Origin: Panagrolaimus kolymaensis | Lineage: Eukaryota; Nematoda; Chromadorea; Rhabditida; Panagrolaimidae | Direction: 5' to 3' | NCBI GenBank assembly: GCA_028622995.1 | Contig: JAJQJQ010000017.1 | Coordinates: forward strand, 2,480,001-2,544,000 | DNA: 64,000 bases | Shown: piece by piece, positions 30,010-41,758 of the stretch | Layout: each line of letters opens with the position of its first letter | Numbering within the stretch: the first letter of the stretch is position 1 | The notes under the pieces: model-generated | The model's database searches: none | What the model was told of the DNA's origin: nothing | What the model saw: the letters and a program-made list of their open reading frames with translations, nothing else | Program-made: the position numbers and the translations under genes

Positions 30010-30104
30010 ATATATTAGGTTAGTTTTAGTAAAACATTTGTTTTTTTTTGTTGTTATCTTTTTGTTTTATATGTACATTCGATAATAATAAATCTTATTA
30101 AAAT

Positions 30105-31277
30105 TTAATATTCTAAAGGCATACACCGCCATTGTACAATTCCTGCTAAACCTTTTTGAGATCGATCAGCATTTCGGGCTTGATCGATTGCTTTTTGCAC
30201 GGTAATCCGATAACGTTCATGGAAACCTTCATTTGACTGCGAAAATGATAGTTGAAAATCAGAATCAACAGCAGCAAACTTCTAAAATTAAAAAAAACCC
30301 TTTGTTGCATTCTTGAAAACAAAAATTATTACTTCAATAAAATCAATGCAAGCTTTGGTTGTAAAAAGTTTAGGCAATCGCATATAACAAAATGATTTAA
30401 TTAGTTTTTCTCTTTTCCATTCAAGGGCTTGTTCAACAATTTTAGGAGAAGTTGTCACATTTGTAATATCAACTCTAAAATAAAATAAATTTTTGTATAA
30501 GAGTGATTTAAAAAAACTGCAATAAGCTACTAACTAACCTAATATTATCAACATTTTTTAGCATTTCAAGTAATTCAGTAAACTTTAAGTTAGATTTAAC
30601 TCTGACATTATCAGTATAAAAAGTAGTAACTAAAGGATGCAAAAAATATTTCAAATCTTCTTTTAATATGCTACATCCAACTAATTCAAATTTCGTGAAA
30701 TGAAGAGCGGGCAATTTGAGAGCTTTACGTAAAGTTGGTTTAAAATCTTTACATGAATATACTTCAAAAGATTCAGTGACAACCAAATTTTCAATTATGT
30801 CTTTATATTCTTCAGCATTCATGGATAAACAAAATGTATCATTGTGTTCATTATAATATGCTTCAGTATATGATTCATCCTAAACTTAATAATATTAAAC
30901 TTCTTTAACGCAATTTAATTCATTCAATCTTACGTCAATGGATAAAACATTCACTGGCCTACGTCTAATTTCCCGAGTTAAATTCCACATAAATTGTGAA
31001 GTTTGCGCCATATCGTTAATTTCATTGGGTGTAGCATTTTCAATAATTCGACGAACAATTCTCATAGGCAAATTCGTAATTTGCTGTCGATCTTAATTAG
31101 TAATTTTTTTCAAAAATGCTTGAAAAAAAAAATTAAAAGAAAAAATTACTTACAAACCATTTTTTCCATGAACTTGCAAGTACTCGAAAGCGTGCTAGCT
31201 TCATCTCCATTGGTTTTTTCAACAATTTTACTAATAATAGGGTATGGTAAATTAAAATTTTGACGAATTTCTGACAT
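30105..31277 (-). CDS. F-box-like protein (nematode FTH/DUF38 type)
   Basis: Probably a substrate adaptor of an SCF ubiquitin ligase, by family resemblance. From the ATG at 31277 the first exon reads FNLPYPIISKIVEKTNGDEA then STLSSTCKFMEKMV, an F-box-like helix set. The next exon gives a second similar segment (ITNLPMRIVRRIIENATPNE, MAQTSQFMWNLTREIRRRP). A longer C-terminal part includes LPALHFTKFELVGCSILKED, resembling the FTH repeats of worm fbxa proteins, and ends in QWRCMPLEY. Donors and acceptors keep phase through five exons. It converges with lars-2, with only 95 bp between stop codons. Assignment rests on pattern only. Confidence 0.6.
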
Positions 31278-32109
31278 TTTTAAAAAAATTAAAAATTTTT
31301 GTTTTGAAATTTTTAAAAACTGATTTTGAAAGCGAAAAAAATCGCGCATTTATTCTTCGTGTCAAGATTTTTTGTTATAAGGAATTTGCTTCCAGAAATA
31401 AATCGACTTAAAGGACCCTGTTCATTTGATCTTTTTTTCAAACTCGCGTTTGATTATTCCCTCATGCCGCAATATTGCAGAGCCCGTAAAGTACAGTAAT
31501 TTGACCGTAAAATTACTGTACATTACGGTACTTTACGGGCTTTGCAATATTGCGGCATGAGGGAATAATCAAACGCGAGTTTGAAAAAAAGATCAAATGA
31601 ACAGGGTCCTTTAAAATTAAAATAATACAGAAAGAATACAATCATAGTTTAAAATTTAAATAAATGTGGGTCCATGCAGTTCTCATTTTTGATTATAGTC
31701 CAGAAAGGAACAGAAAGATAAAGGCAACGAATATTTTAAAATAATTTTACCTTCTTTTTTCCTTCATTACGTTATAGGTTTTTATTATGCATTTTCTCTA
31801 ATTGAAATAATTGCTGGCGGCGGCCTTCTTAAAAGTGTTATAGCTAACAAAAAAGATTAGGCCTAAAAAAACTTCTGCTTTGCTTTTTGAACTATTATTA
31901 TTCACCTGTTAGCCTTCTTCCATTGCAGTTTTAAGAATAAAAATAAATTTATGTTATTTTTTATTCATCTGTCAATAAATTATGTGTGACCTTTTTCTTT
32001 GCTCAACAAGTATATAGAAACTAAATTTTTCTTTTCAACACCTTGGAAAATTTTAAGCTTTTCAAAAAAAGCATAACAAATTTCAAAGCTTTAAAATTTT
32101 AAAATAAAA
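31278..32109. other. Divergent intergenic region with one MITE
   Basis: Shared upstream region of the F-box-like gene (-) and the first SRE receptor (+). The only structured part is the palindromic element at 31412-31610. Confidence 0.6.
31412..31610. mobile_element. 199-bp palindromic MITE, TTAA-flanked, copy 2
   Basis: Same length and almost the same sequence as 7933-8131, again with TTAA on both sides (31408-31411 and 31611-31614) but different outer flanks. It sits about 135 bp upstream of the F-box-like gene's ATG. Confidence 0.92.
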
Positions 32110-33462
32110 ATGGAATCAATTGAAGAATGGCTTTTAATTATCAGCTATTTTGAAATGGCATTTATTTTTATTGTGTTAATTTTGATTTTTGCAAGTGCAA
32201 ATATTTGCCTCAGAATTCACCTCTTTCATCCAAATTTAGTTGGTTTGGCAATTATCATGTGTTATCAATCCATCATTTCTATGTTTCTTCGAGCCATTAT
32301 CATTGTTAGAGGCTTTTCTGATCCTGGGTTTTGTAAGAATTTTTTAATATTCTAACTTATTCTAAAAAAAAATTTCAGGTTACAATGAAACAAAAATTTG
32401 GGAATCTTCATATAGATTTGTTGATTTTGCTTGTTACTCCGTGAGAATTAGCCTCTTTATTTGTCTAGGCAATGTTAGTTTTGAGAGATTTTTTGCTTGC
32501 ATTCGTATTTCAACTTATGAAAAAATTCGAAATCTTAAAATTATTTTTGGTACTCAAATTTACAGTCTTGCATTGGGTTTTGGAATTACATATTTAATTT
32601 TTTATAGTATGTTTTATAATATCACCGCACTTTAAAAATTTCCCTTTTCTTTGAAAAGCTAAATAAAAAAATTTCCATCACAAAAATTTAATTTTCTAAC
32701 TTTCAGAAAAAATAAATATGGTTTTTCTTGTGGCTTTAGCGGAAGGAGCTAATTTAAATGGTGTTTGCGTAAGCTTTTTTTTCCAGCCATCTTCCTAAAT
32801 TTGCAATTATCTTTGTTTTCCTTTTTTTAGTTCTTTGTTTTCGTTCATTGGTGGAATAAAAAGCGATATAGAAGAGCAGTATGGGATTCATCATATTCTT
32901 TATCCATGAGATTTCAATTAAACGAAAATATAAAAACTTCGTTATGTTTGAAGCGAATCATTTTATTTATTACAATTTGCAATCTTTTTTCATTCTTGGT
33001 ACATTTTTTAAAAGATTAATCTAATGAATAAATAACTGAAGCATTTTAGACATATGCAGGGAGTTATTACACAAATAATTTAATTACTCATCAAATATCA
33101 AAAGTATGCTTTAATTATGCATTATTAATTTATTCCATTGGACTCATTGTAATTACAATATATACAATTCCCGCATATAAATATAAAGCTATTAGGTAAG
33201 CATTAAAGGATTAAAAATTTTGATTAAAAAGCCTAAACATTGATAAACTCAACTCTTCCAAAAAGCTAATTGGAATATTTTCAGCATATTTAAAAAATAT
33301 CTTAAATTTTTCCAACACAATCAAATCCTTCCACATAAAAATGGTGAATCAAAAAGGCCAGATTTAAGCCATCTTCGAAACCTTGATGGAAGAAAAATTG
33401 TTTTTGAAGTTACAAAAGAAGGTGAACTATACTTTTCGCAACTCAAAGATTCTTGGAATTAA
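32110..33462 (+). CDS. SRE-type chemosensory seven-transmembrane receptor
   Basis: A predicted nematode G-protein-coupled chemoreceptor. Exon 1 starts MESIEEWLLIISYFEMAF and gives two hydrophobic segments. Exon 2 carries NVSFERFFACIRISTYEKIR, matching the ER(x)AT...YE motif after TM3 in the SRE family. A later exon has SLSMRFQLNENIKTSLCLKR, the LSxRFQLxENI motif before TM6. The protein ends in SQLKDSWN. Six or so exons join in phase through GT...TTTCAG/TTTTAG introns. The second receptor downstream has the same motifs and the same -WN end, so they are paralogues. Confidence 0.82.
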
Positions 33463-33561
33463 AAAAAAATTTTTTGTATGTAAATTTTCATTTGTTTTGA
33501 ATAAACTTTATTTTAACAAAAAAAAAGTATCGGTTTTTTCTTTTTATAAAGATAAAAAAAA

Positions 33562-35822
33562 ATGGGTGTAAGAAGGCAGCAACTCTCTTGTTTATGGATC
33601 GCTTTAATATTTTTGCAATTTATTCGATGTCAAAGTCGACCATCACGATTTATTCAATCAAAGTATGATTTTAATATTGTTGAAAACAAAGAAGAATTAC
33701 CAGCAAATTTGAAAGATTTCGTTGATTTTGATGTATCTCTCAATCCGTAAGTTTTTAGTTTATTTAGTTTTCTAATTCAGCAATGATGACTTTTTAGCAT
33801 TCTTGTAGCTTCATCTGAACATGATACAACATTGTTTATAACAACAATAAGTGAAGTGATGGTCCAATGGAAATTTCAGCGAAATAACAGTGACAAATGT
33901 CAAAACGCCGAACAGAAGTAAGTTTGCTTAACTTTAAAAATATTTTCAAAACTCAAGAGAATGGTGAATTTAAACTTATTACAATACATTTCCAGTAAGG
34001 ATACATATAGGATAATGTAAAGCTTCGTTTAAATCATATAATTTTATATTTCCAAAATTTCCCTTTAACTTTTTTTGTTTCTTGAGACTTTATTGTTCTA
34101 AGTAATGTTCAAAAAACTTTCACATTTTGAATCTCGTTTTTAAAAAATGACAATATGATTTTTTATTTTAATAAAAATACATGCGTTTTTTAGGATATCT
34201 ATTTGTTATCTGAGTGAAGAAAATAATGATGGAAACGTATTTCAACATCAAGGCACTTGTCCACCAATGAATTGTCAACTTAATATTACACTTTCCAATA
34301 ATAATAATATGGTAGAAAACGGATATGCTTCTTTTGGTTACTTTATTTTTTGTTGTTGTTTTTTTATTAACAAAGATTATTTTACAGGTGATTTTAAAAC
34401 TTCCGTCGACTCTATTTATTTAGCTTTAAGTTCCGATCAATCTGACAATAAAGGAAAGCTTCAATTTATCAATAACAGTGGAGGAACACATGAAGCATGT
34501 CGACTGAATACAAGATTTTTAGAGAAAATTCAAAAGTTCCATGCTAAAATAATTATTCAAAAAAGTGGAACAAAACAATGTAATCCTCTTATGACTTCTG
34601 TATGTTTTTATTTATTTATTAAACACCTTATATTTTACTTATTTCAGTATGGTTCCAATGTTCTAATCAGTGGTGAACAAGATGTGGCAAGTACGACTCA
34701 ATTTGATCCATTTTACACTACGACGCAATCAGTAGCAGCAGCAATAGAAAATTGGAGATATTTACTTTTGATCGTTTTTATTATGTTCGTTTATTGGATT
34801 TTATTTGCTGTTATTATTGCTGTGATAATTAAATGGAAATGGTTCAAAAAGAAATTTCAAAAACGAAAGAAGAACGTCCGTCCACAAGTTCCCTTGCAAT
34901 TACCAGTTGAACGACAAGTCACTCATATACCACTTGATGAAACAAAAACCGCAATTCCTTTGAATAAAGAAAATAAAGCTAGTGATAAGCCAATAGCAAA
35001 AACACCACCAAAGAAAGAAGAACTTAAAGAAAAAATATCTAAAAAAGATGTGAAAATTGCACCTGTTCAAACTGAAATGAAACCAACTCAAGTTCAACAT
35101 AATTCGAATATTCAAAAACCATCTTGTTCCACTCAACCTTCACTTTCATGCGATAAAACTCCTCCTAGAACTGAAGCTGAAATGACTCCTGATGAACTTG
35201 AATATTTAGCATTTTCAACTATTGACTCTGGAAAAAGATATCGAATTTTTCGAACTGCTGTGTAAGTTATTTCACTAAATCATTAGTGTATTGATTTTAA
35301 CCTTATAAGTTTCCTTTTTAAATCTTACATTCAAATTTTTTAGTAAACTTGCTGAAAAAATCGCCGAATCACATGGTTATTGGATAAATGATCGAGATCC
35401 AACTGTGCCTGGAGACGAAGAAGACTGGCTAAAACGTGAAGCAGATTCATTGGTTCGAGCTTGTTGTGATCTACATGGAATTCCTGTTCCAGAAATTGGT
35501 GCAACGCATAATGAACATTTGGATTATATTAATAAGCATTCATTACGAGAAATTTATCAAGTGTCTCTTTATAGCGAAGTTGCGGAAACAACAAGAATGC
35601 ATTTTTTGAATGCAGCCATGTAAGATTTATTTTCATTAAAACTCTAACTATTATTATAATTTCAGAGAACGGTTTAATGAACTTGTGAAACAAATACCTT
35701 CATCCGAGCTCGCAAAAGGTCAGCACCCTCTTCCACTCCTACTTCGTGTACATCAAGAACATCCTGAAGTCTTTGATCTAAGACCAAAAAAATATGATAA
35801 ACCAAAAGAAATGAAAAAGTAA
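33562..35822 (+). CDS. Uncharacterised single-pass membrane protein
   Basis: Starts only 100 bp after the first receptor. Residues 1-24 (LSCLWIALIFLQFIRCQS) form a signal peptide. The ~300-residue ectodomain contains scattered Cys (DKCQNA, GTCPPMNCQLN, EACRLN, TKQCNP) and N-glycosylation sequons. One strong transmembrane helix follows (YLLLIVFIMFVYWILFAVII), then a Lys-rich stop-transfer and a ~250-residue cytoplasmic part. The latter has a Pro/Lys-rich linker and a compact, well-mixed C-terminal block (ELEYLAFSTIDSGKRYRIFR to the PKEMKK end). I do not recognise either domain. The region 34339-34387 reads open but looks like a retained intron in the simple frame. Confidence 0.7.
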
Positions 35823-36585
35823 AATTAACCAAAAAGGAAAGATATTTTTTATGCTACGTTTTTCGCTATTTTTGTCTTTGTAATTATATATAAATAAATT
35901 GTTGGAAAAAATAAATTATAATTGCTTAGCAACTTTGTTAATTTTTACGAAGTTAAAGCTAAAGATTGTTATCACTGATGCGCTTGCTAATTGTATTATT
36001 TTTTTAAAACGTTGCACAGAACAATCAGAGTCATTACTAAGAATGTGAAAAAATATGAACAAAAGTGGCTAAAAATTTTGTAATAAATAAGATTAAGAAC
36101 CAAAAAATTAAATATAGGTACGGTAGCTGCTTTCTTTGCAAAGGATTAAAATATAATCCTTCAAGATTTCGGCCGAACCAATTAAAAAAACAGATTCATT
36201 TTGGATGTTACCTTTTGTTATTAAAAATATTTTTAATATTGTACTAAAGACTTCTTCCTCACCACCTACTATTTGAATTAAAAACCCTAATTTGTTTGTT
36301 TTGCTGCTGCAAAGAAAAAAATTGTCTTTGTTCTTTCTCATTATTGCTGTATTATGCATTTAATTTTTTTAGTGAAAAGTTTAACATAATAATCACAAGA
36401 CCATTCATATTAGCTTCTTTTTTTGCGTGGAAGGTAAAAAGGTTAATAACCATACATAATTTAATTTATTTTTTACTTTTTACCTACTAAAAATTTTTGG
36501 CTCGTTTACTTCTCATGGAGTTTAGCTTTCGCATAAAAACTTTTCTTTTTTGCTTTATTTAATTTTAGTTATACTTTTTTGATCC
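35823..36585. other. Intergenic stretch
   Basis: AT-rich; no gene recognised before the palindromic elements that precede the second SRE receptor. Confidence 0.5.
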
Positions 36586-36589
36586 TTAA

Positions 36590-36788
36590 AGGACCATATT
36601 CATTTCATCTTTTTTTCAAACACGCGGCTGGATATTCCATCATGCTGCAATATTGCAAAGCCCGTAAAGTACAGTAATTTGAACGTAAAATTACTGTACA
36701 TTACTGTACTTTACGGGTTTTGCAATATTGCAGCATGATGAAATATCCAGCCGCGTGTTTGAAAAAAAGATGAAATAAACAGGGCCCT
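36590..36788. mobile_element. 199-bp palindromic MITE, TTAA-flanked, diverged copy 3
   Basis: Exactly the same length as the copies at 7933 and 31412, with TTAA at both ends. It carries many substitutions, such as CACGCGGCTGGATATTCCAT in place of CTCGCGTTTGATTATTCCCT. Changes in one arm are mostly matched in the other, so the palindrome is preserved. This suggests a separate subfamily rather than simple decay. Confidence 0.9.
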
Positions 36789-36934
36789 TTAAATGTTTTC
36801 TTTCTTCTTTTTTTTGAGTGTAATGTGTTGTGATAACACTCACAGATTACAATAACAACATACCCTAATGTTTTTAATATCTCACGCATCATTAAAATCA
36901 CCTGTCTTTTACTCATAAATATTTAATGCTTTAA

Positions 36935-37178
36935 AGGGAGTGTCCCAAACGATGAGAAAACCCTTACAGCGGGTGTTCCTAGCCCGAAAATTTTTCTTCA
37001 CTGTCTCAAAGTCTTACAAAGTTTTACAAAGTTTTTTCAAAAGCTTACGAAATTTTCTCAAAATGCTACAAAAAGCTACAAAAATTCGTAGCACTTTGTA
37101 AGCTTTTGAGACAATGAAACTTTCGGGCTAGGAACACCCGTCGTAGTAAAATTATTCTCATCGTTTGGGACACTCCCT
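36935..37178. mobile_element. 244-bp palindromic MITE, TTAA-flanked, second family
   Basis: Termini read AGGGAGTGTCCCAAACGATG and the reverse complement, with TTAA outside both ends (36931-36934 and 37179-37182). Arms also pair at CTAGCCCGAAA / TTTCGGGCTAG. The centre is rich in TTACAAAGT-like words. It ends 42 bp before the start codon of the second SRE receptor. Confidence 0.88.
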
Positions 37179-37220
37179 TTAAAAAAGGCTTTTGCAGAAT
37201 TCATATTTATTTATTTTTTA

Positions 37221-39222
37221 ATGCCACAACTTCATCTTTCATCTGAAATTCTTTCACCTATGGTTGTGCTCAGTATTCGAGTGATTCAAAGTTTTGAATT
37301 AGCTCTTATTTTAATTAGCATTTGTATGTCTGCCACAGTGCTAAGAATTTTTTATAAAACACCTTTGTTACATCGGAATTTATTAGGATTATTGGGAATG
37401 ATTACTTTGGGATATGGCATCGTCATGATTTCAAGAATTGTGATGCTCGTGTTATCGTTTGATAATGACGATTATATGGGTAAGCTTTTATCATTATTTC
37501 ATTTATTTAAAAACCTTCTATCTATCATGTAAGGAAGGACGTAAGGGTCCAACAAATTGTTATTGGCATTTTCTTTTTGAAAAAATCTTTTGGTCTGTGC
37601 TTTTTTTTATTTCACTTTCCCGCTTATGACAACCAAAAAATAGATCCAAATAGGATTAAAATGTAGTAGAATTAGAACTTAACTCATTAAATAAATACCC
37701 ATGATTAAATTATAAACTTTGTATCAAGTTAGATTTAATAGCTTTCGACACATTCACACATTTTCTAAGATTTCAATGAATTGCTTTGTGATTGATTGAT
37801 TACGGTAACAAACGCCATTTTTAGCCAATCCTAATCTTGTGGTAAAAACAGGCTCATTTGCTCCAATTGAATGGGTTAGAGTTTTTGGTTGCGGTGTTAT
37901 TATGTTTGGAATAATTTGTATTAGCATTGAACGATCTATCGCTACTATTTATCTTGAAACATATGAAAAAAGTAACAACAACACTTTTCTTATTTTTAGT
38001 TTCATATTTCAAGCATCATTTTCTACCATATTTACTTATTTATTTTTTAAAGGTAATGGTTTTTTAAATTTAAATATTTAAATATATTAAAGCTTAAAAT
38101 ATATTTATTTGCTTTAAAAATATTTCTTTATATAACTTAAAATGGCTTACCTCAATTTGTCTTTTTTTTTGCACCTGCATTCTTACTAAACTTGAAAACT
38201 TGCGTATGGAATTATACGTACAATACAATATGCCATCTCAAAATTAATTTTCTTATAGGTAATTTTGTAAGCTTATGATGCTTTTTTGCCTTTTTGAAAC
38301 ATTAAATTTTTATAATAAAAGCTTCGCAAAAAAAATACAATAACAACATATTGTTTTTAAGCTTTTCATTATTTTTATGGGCCATTCTAGCGCTTATAAT
38401 TATTAACTATAAAAAGTTCATAATTAAATGTTTTAATCTTTTAATAAAGTTTTAATAAATTTTGTGGTTTAAATATGTAAAATAATTGGAAACACAAGAT
38501 TTTTAGACATTTTATCTTATATTGAAATAATATGCATCGGTGTAGCGATGTGTGGATTCATTTTCGCTGTAAGGTTTTTGAAGTTTTACTTCCAAAAAGT
38601 CTAATTTTTTATTTTTGTTTAGACTTTTATTACCGTTCATCGAATAAATGTTAATCGATATAAAATGTCGATGATGACCCTTCAAGATCGGATTCCAAGA
38701 TATACCCTTTCCGAGCGATTTCAACTTGCTGAAAACATACGAACTTTTAAAATTTTGAAACGTGTTATGATTTTTATTATTCTTTCAAATGTTGTTATTA
38801 TCATTGTAAGTTTTTGCTTTTATAATATTTATAACAATGTTATCTATCCATTCAAGGCGTTGGTCATAGTAATGTTTTTTCACCACGACGTTTCTATGAT
38901 AGCATTTCGAGCAATTTTTAACATTATTATTATTATTTACTCCATTTTTGTTCCTGTGATTTTTGTTACAAGCGTTGAAATATGGAGGTTAAAGTATTTT
39001 AGGTATTTTTATCTTAAAGTTTATGAGACTCATATTATTTTGCACAATTTTAGGCTATTAACAACAGCAAAAAATCAAATATTATGTCGCCGAAGGAGGG
39101 TTGAAGATAGTTCGTTAAGAAAATTACAACACCTGCGTTCAACTAATGGTCAACAGCTAGCATTTCATAGTGAAAAAGAAAGGGATATGGCTTTCCGACA
39201 ATTAGAAAATGCTTGGAATTGA
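37221..39222 (+). CDS. SRE-type chemosensory seven-transmembrane receptor, second copy
   Basis: Starts MPQLHLSSEILSPMVVLSIR. Exon 1 covers two hydrophobic helices; exon 2 has FGIICISIERSIATIYLETY (ERxxAT...YE). The exon near 38515-38570 encodes DILSYIEIICIGVAMCGFIF. The last exon carries IPRYTLSERFQLAENIRTFK, a strong match to the SRE signature before TM6. The protein ends AFRQLENAWN, echoing the first receptor's end. A TTTTGCAG acceptor at about 37198 precedes the ATG and is a candidate trans-splice site, only 15-20 bp from the MITE end. The intron between exon 2 and 38515 is long (about 0.46 kb) and its acceptor was chosen by phase. Confidence 0.82.
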
Positions 39223-39347
39223 TAATTCTTACATTTTGCTTTTTAAAGCTCCATCAAAGTTAAACATAAACATAACAACAAAAACCAAATTTATATTAAA
39301 CAGATTAAAGACAAAATTTAATAAATCAACAAGAGGATGAAGAGGCA

Positions 39348-40361
39348 TTAAGAATTAATCTTGGCGATATTTTCATAAATACGACGATCTTCTTCTGCCA
39401 TTCTTTCGAACTTTCGTTGAAGCTTTCGTTCACGCTTTTCTTCATCCAAGATTTCAGCATGACTAAAATAGAAAGTTTAAAAAATTTTAAAGAAAAAACA
39501 TAACATACTAGTCTTTGTGGGCGTCTTTAAACCAATCATAAACAGTTTTGACAACTTTCTTGCGCTTAACAGGTGTATGATGATCAGAGTAAACTTTTTC
39601 AAAACGCGTGATAAGATGATTGATTTGCTTGATATGTGATTCCAAAAGCTTATTTGAATTTTCTTCCATGTATTGACGAAGTTCTTCAACATGGATTTGG
39701 CATTCTTTATTATATTGATCAAAATAATCCTTAGTATCAACAGTACCACTTGCAAATTCTTTTCGCAATTTGGCCTAAAAATTGTAAATAGTCATAATAA
39801 GAACAAAATCAAAGCCAATTTACAGCTTCTTCAATAGAGCTGGCTCCAGAAGAACGATTGTTAGCGATGTAAGCATTGATTGGAAGCTTAGGTGCTTTAG
39901 GGAAGCCAATAAATTGATCAACGGTATGACCATCGTTGAGATATCGGTTCATGACTAAAACTGTAGTTTCCAGTGTAACATTCTTGCGTCGAGAAGCAGT
40001 CACATAAAGTGCATTGAAATCAGAGTTGAAAGAGCTAGAAAGTATATACTTAAATAAATAAGTTCAAAAGCTTATGTAAACCATACCTTTGGTTATAAAG
40101 ATCCTTGTACTTATCAAGTTCAGGAATGGATGAAGCGAGCTTAGCCATATTTGGCCGTCCTCTTAGATTCTTAATCTTTTCATGACCATAAGCTTCTAAG
40201 TCTTGGATAAAAGGAATAAAATCAAGATTAGGAATCTTTGCAGGAACATCTTCTTGCTCGCCTTCAACTTCTTCGGTATCTGAATAATCTTCATCTTGAT
40301 GCTTACGCTTCTTTGATTTGACATCTTCATCAGAACTTGTACGTTTCTTTTGCTTAGCCAT
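39348..40361 (-). CDS. Lys-rich nuclear protein with HMG-box-like region
   Basis: The start at 40361 gives MAKQKKRTSSDEDVKSKKRK, a strong nuclear-localisation-type cluster followed by an acidic stretch. A later exon has FPKAPKLPINAYIAN, like the PKxPxxAY opening of an HMG box. The following exon (YFDQYNKECQIHVEELRQYM and a charged helical run) fits the remaining HMG helices as in UBF-like proteins. The C-terminus is a highly charged helix (KRERKLQRKFERMAEEDRRI). Four exons in phase. A role in chromatin or rDNA transcription is inference; the HMG match is modest. Confidence 0.55.
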
Positions 40362-41758
40362 GTTGAAATCAACCTAAATCAGAAAAGGATAATAAGAAAA
40401 AAAGTATATAAATATAAACACGAGTTGACATAGAACGCCTATATAAAAGATTAATACCAATAGGCTTTTGCCGTGAGAGAAAAAAAGAAGTAAAGGGAAG
40501 ACATATGGAATGAAAAAAAAAAAAATGATGGGAGAACGCTATAAACGAAAAAGAACCCATGCGCAACGATGCTGACGCTTTTCCTACATCAATAGAGTGG
40601 AAGCGTAACGAAGGGAGAAAAAAAATGACGGAGAAAGGCTATAAAACAAAAATGAATGAATACAAAAACGCTGCTGACAAATTTTTTTTTACGAGAGAAG
40701 AACGTATTTCTCTCTCTCTCAATATGGCGAACCAATTGGGCGAATTCTTGAAACGGAAACTTTGTTTTGGGTAATGGCGCAATTTCAAATAATGTGCATT
40801 TGAATGAAGAATTTCCTATTATAAATTTTTTGCCAATTGAATGTACCTTATAAATTAATAAGCATCTATGAACGAAAGAATCATGGAAGACTTCCTTTTA
40901 TTACGAAACTTTTTGTAAACAACAAAACAATGAAAAGCCTTCACACATTTTTTTATTCTCTTTTTTTATGCCACAGAAAAATGGGAATCATCCTAAAATA
41001 AATCTATAGTTTATCTGTGATGAATGTTTGCATCTTTCTTTTCCAAATAAGCTTCTTGAACTATAAATAATGCAATATTCTACATAATTTCTTGATTTGT
41101 TATTGTATGTATAAGAAGGAGGCGATAACTGGTGATACAAAATTCCAACGATATTCCGAAATTTAATTTTTGTACCCAATCTTTTTATTATGGTATTTTT
41201 TCTTTTATAATTATTTATGATTATTAGAATGGTCAAAATATTGGAAAAATTCGGGAAGAGAAGAAATAAGCATGATAGTTGTTGTTGTGTTGTTTGTATA
41301 CTTTAATGATCGAACAAATTTTAAAATGCTTATAATTTTTTTTTGTTGTTGATAGTTTGCATTACTTTCTATTATTCTATTGTTTTTTTAAATAAAATTT
41401 TATTACAATTCATTTTAAATGAGTGACCATCCATTCCAACCACCACCACCAGCTGTGTATGAATTGTGAACCAAAATGTTTCGGTCATTTGAGATTCACT
41501 TTTATTGTTCACCTTTTTTGTACGCCAAATGCAAACATTTCAATGACTTTATTATTATTATTTGATTTAAATTTTTAAAGGCTTTATTTGAATGAAAGAA
41601 AAAGGTGGATGGATACTTACTTTTACTTGAAAAAGTATACTTCTTTTGTGATTTTTTAGTGAAATCCTTTGTCATCAAAGAAACGAAAAGTAAAAAGTGA
41701 TCACTTCATAATTTTAATCCCTTGTAACGAAGTTGTTTACCCAAAATATTTATAAATC
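40362..41758. other. Divergent intergenic region
   Basis: AT-rich 1.4 kb between the HMG-like gene (-) and the Ly6 gene (+). Short frames near 40559 and 40988 lack support. Nothing else recognised. Confidence 0.5.
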
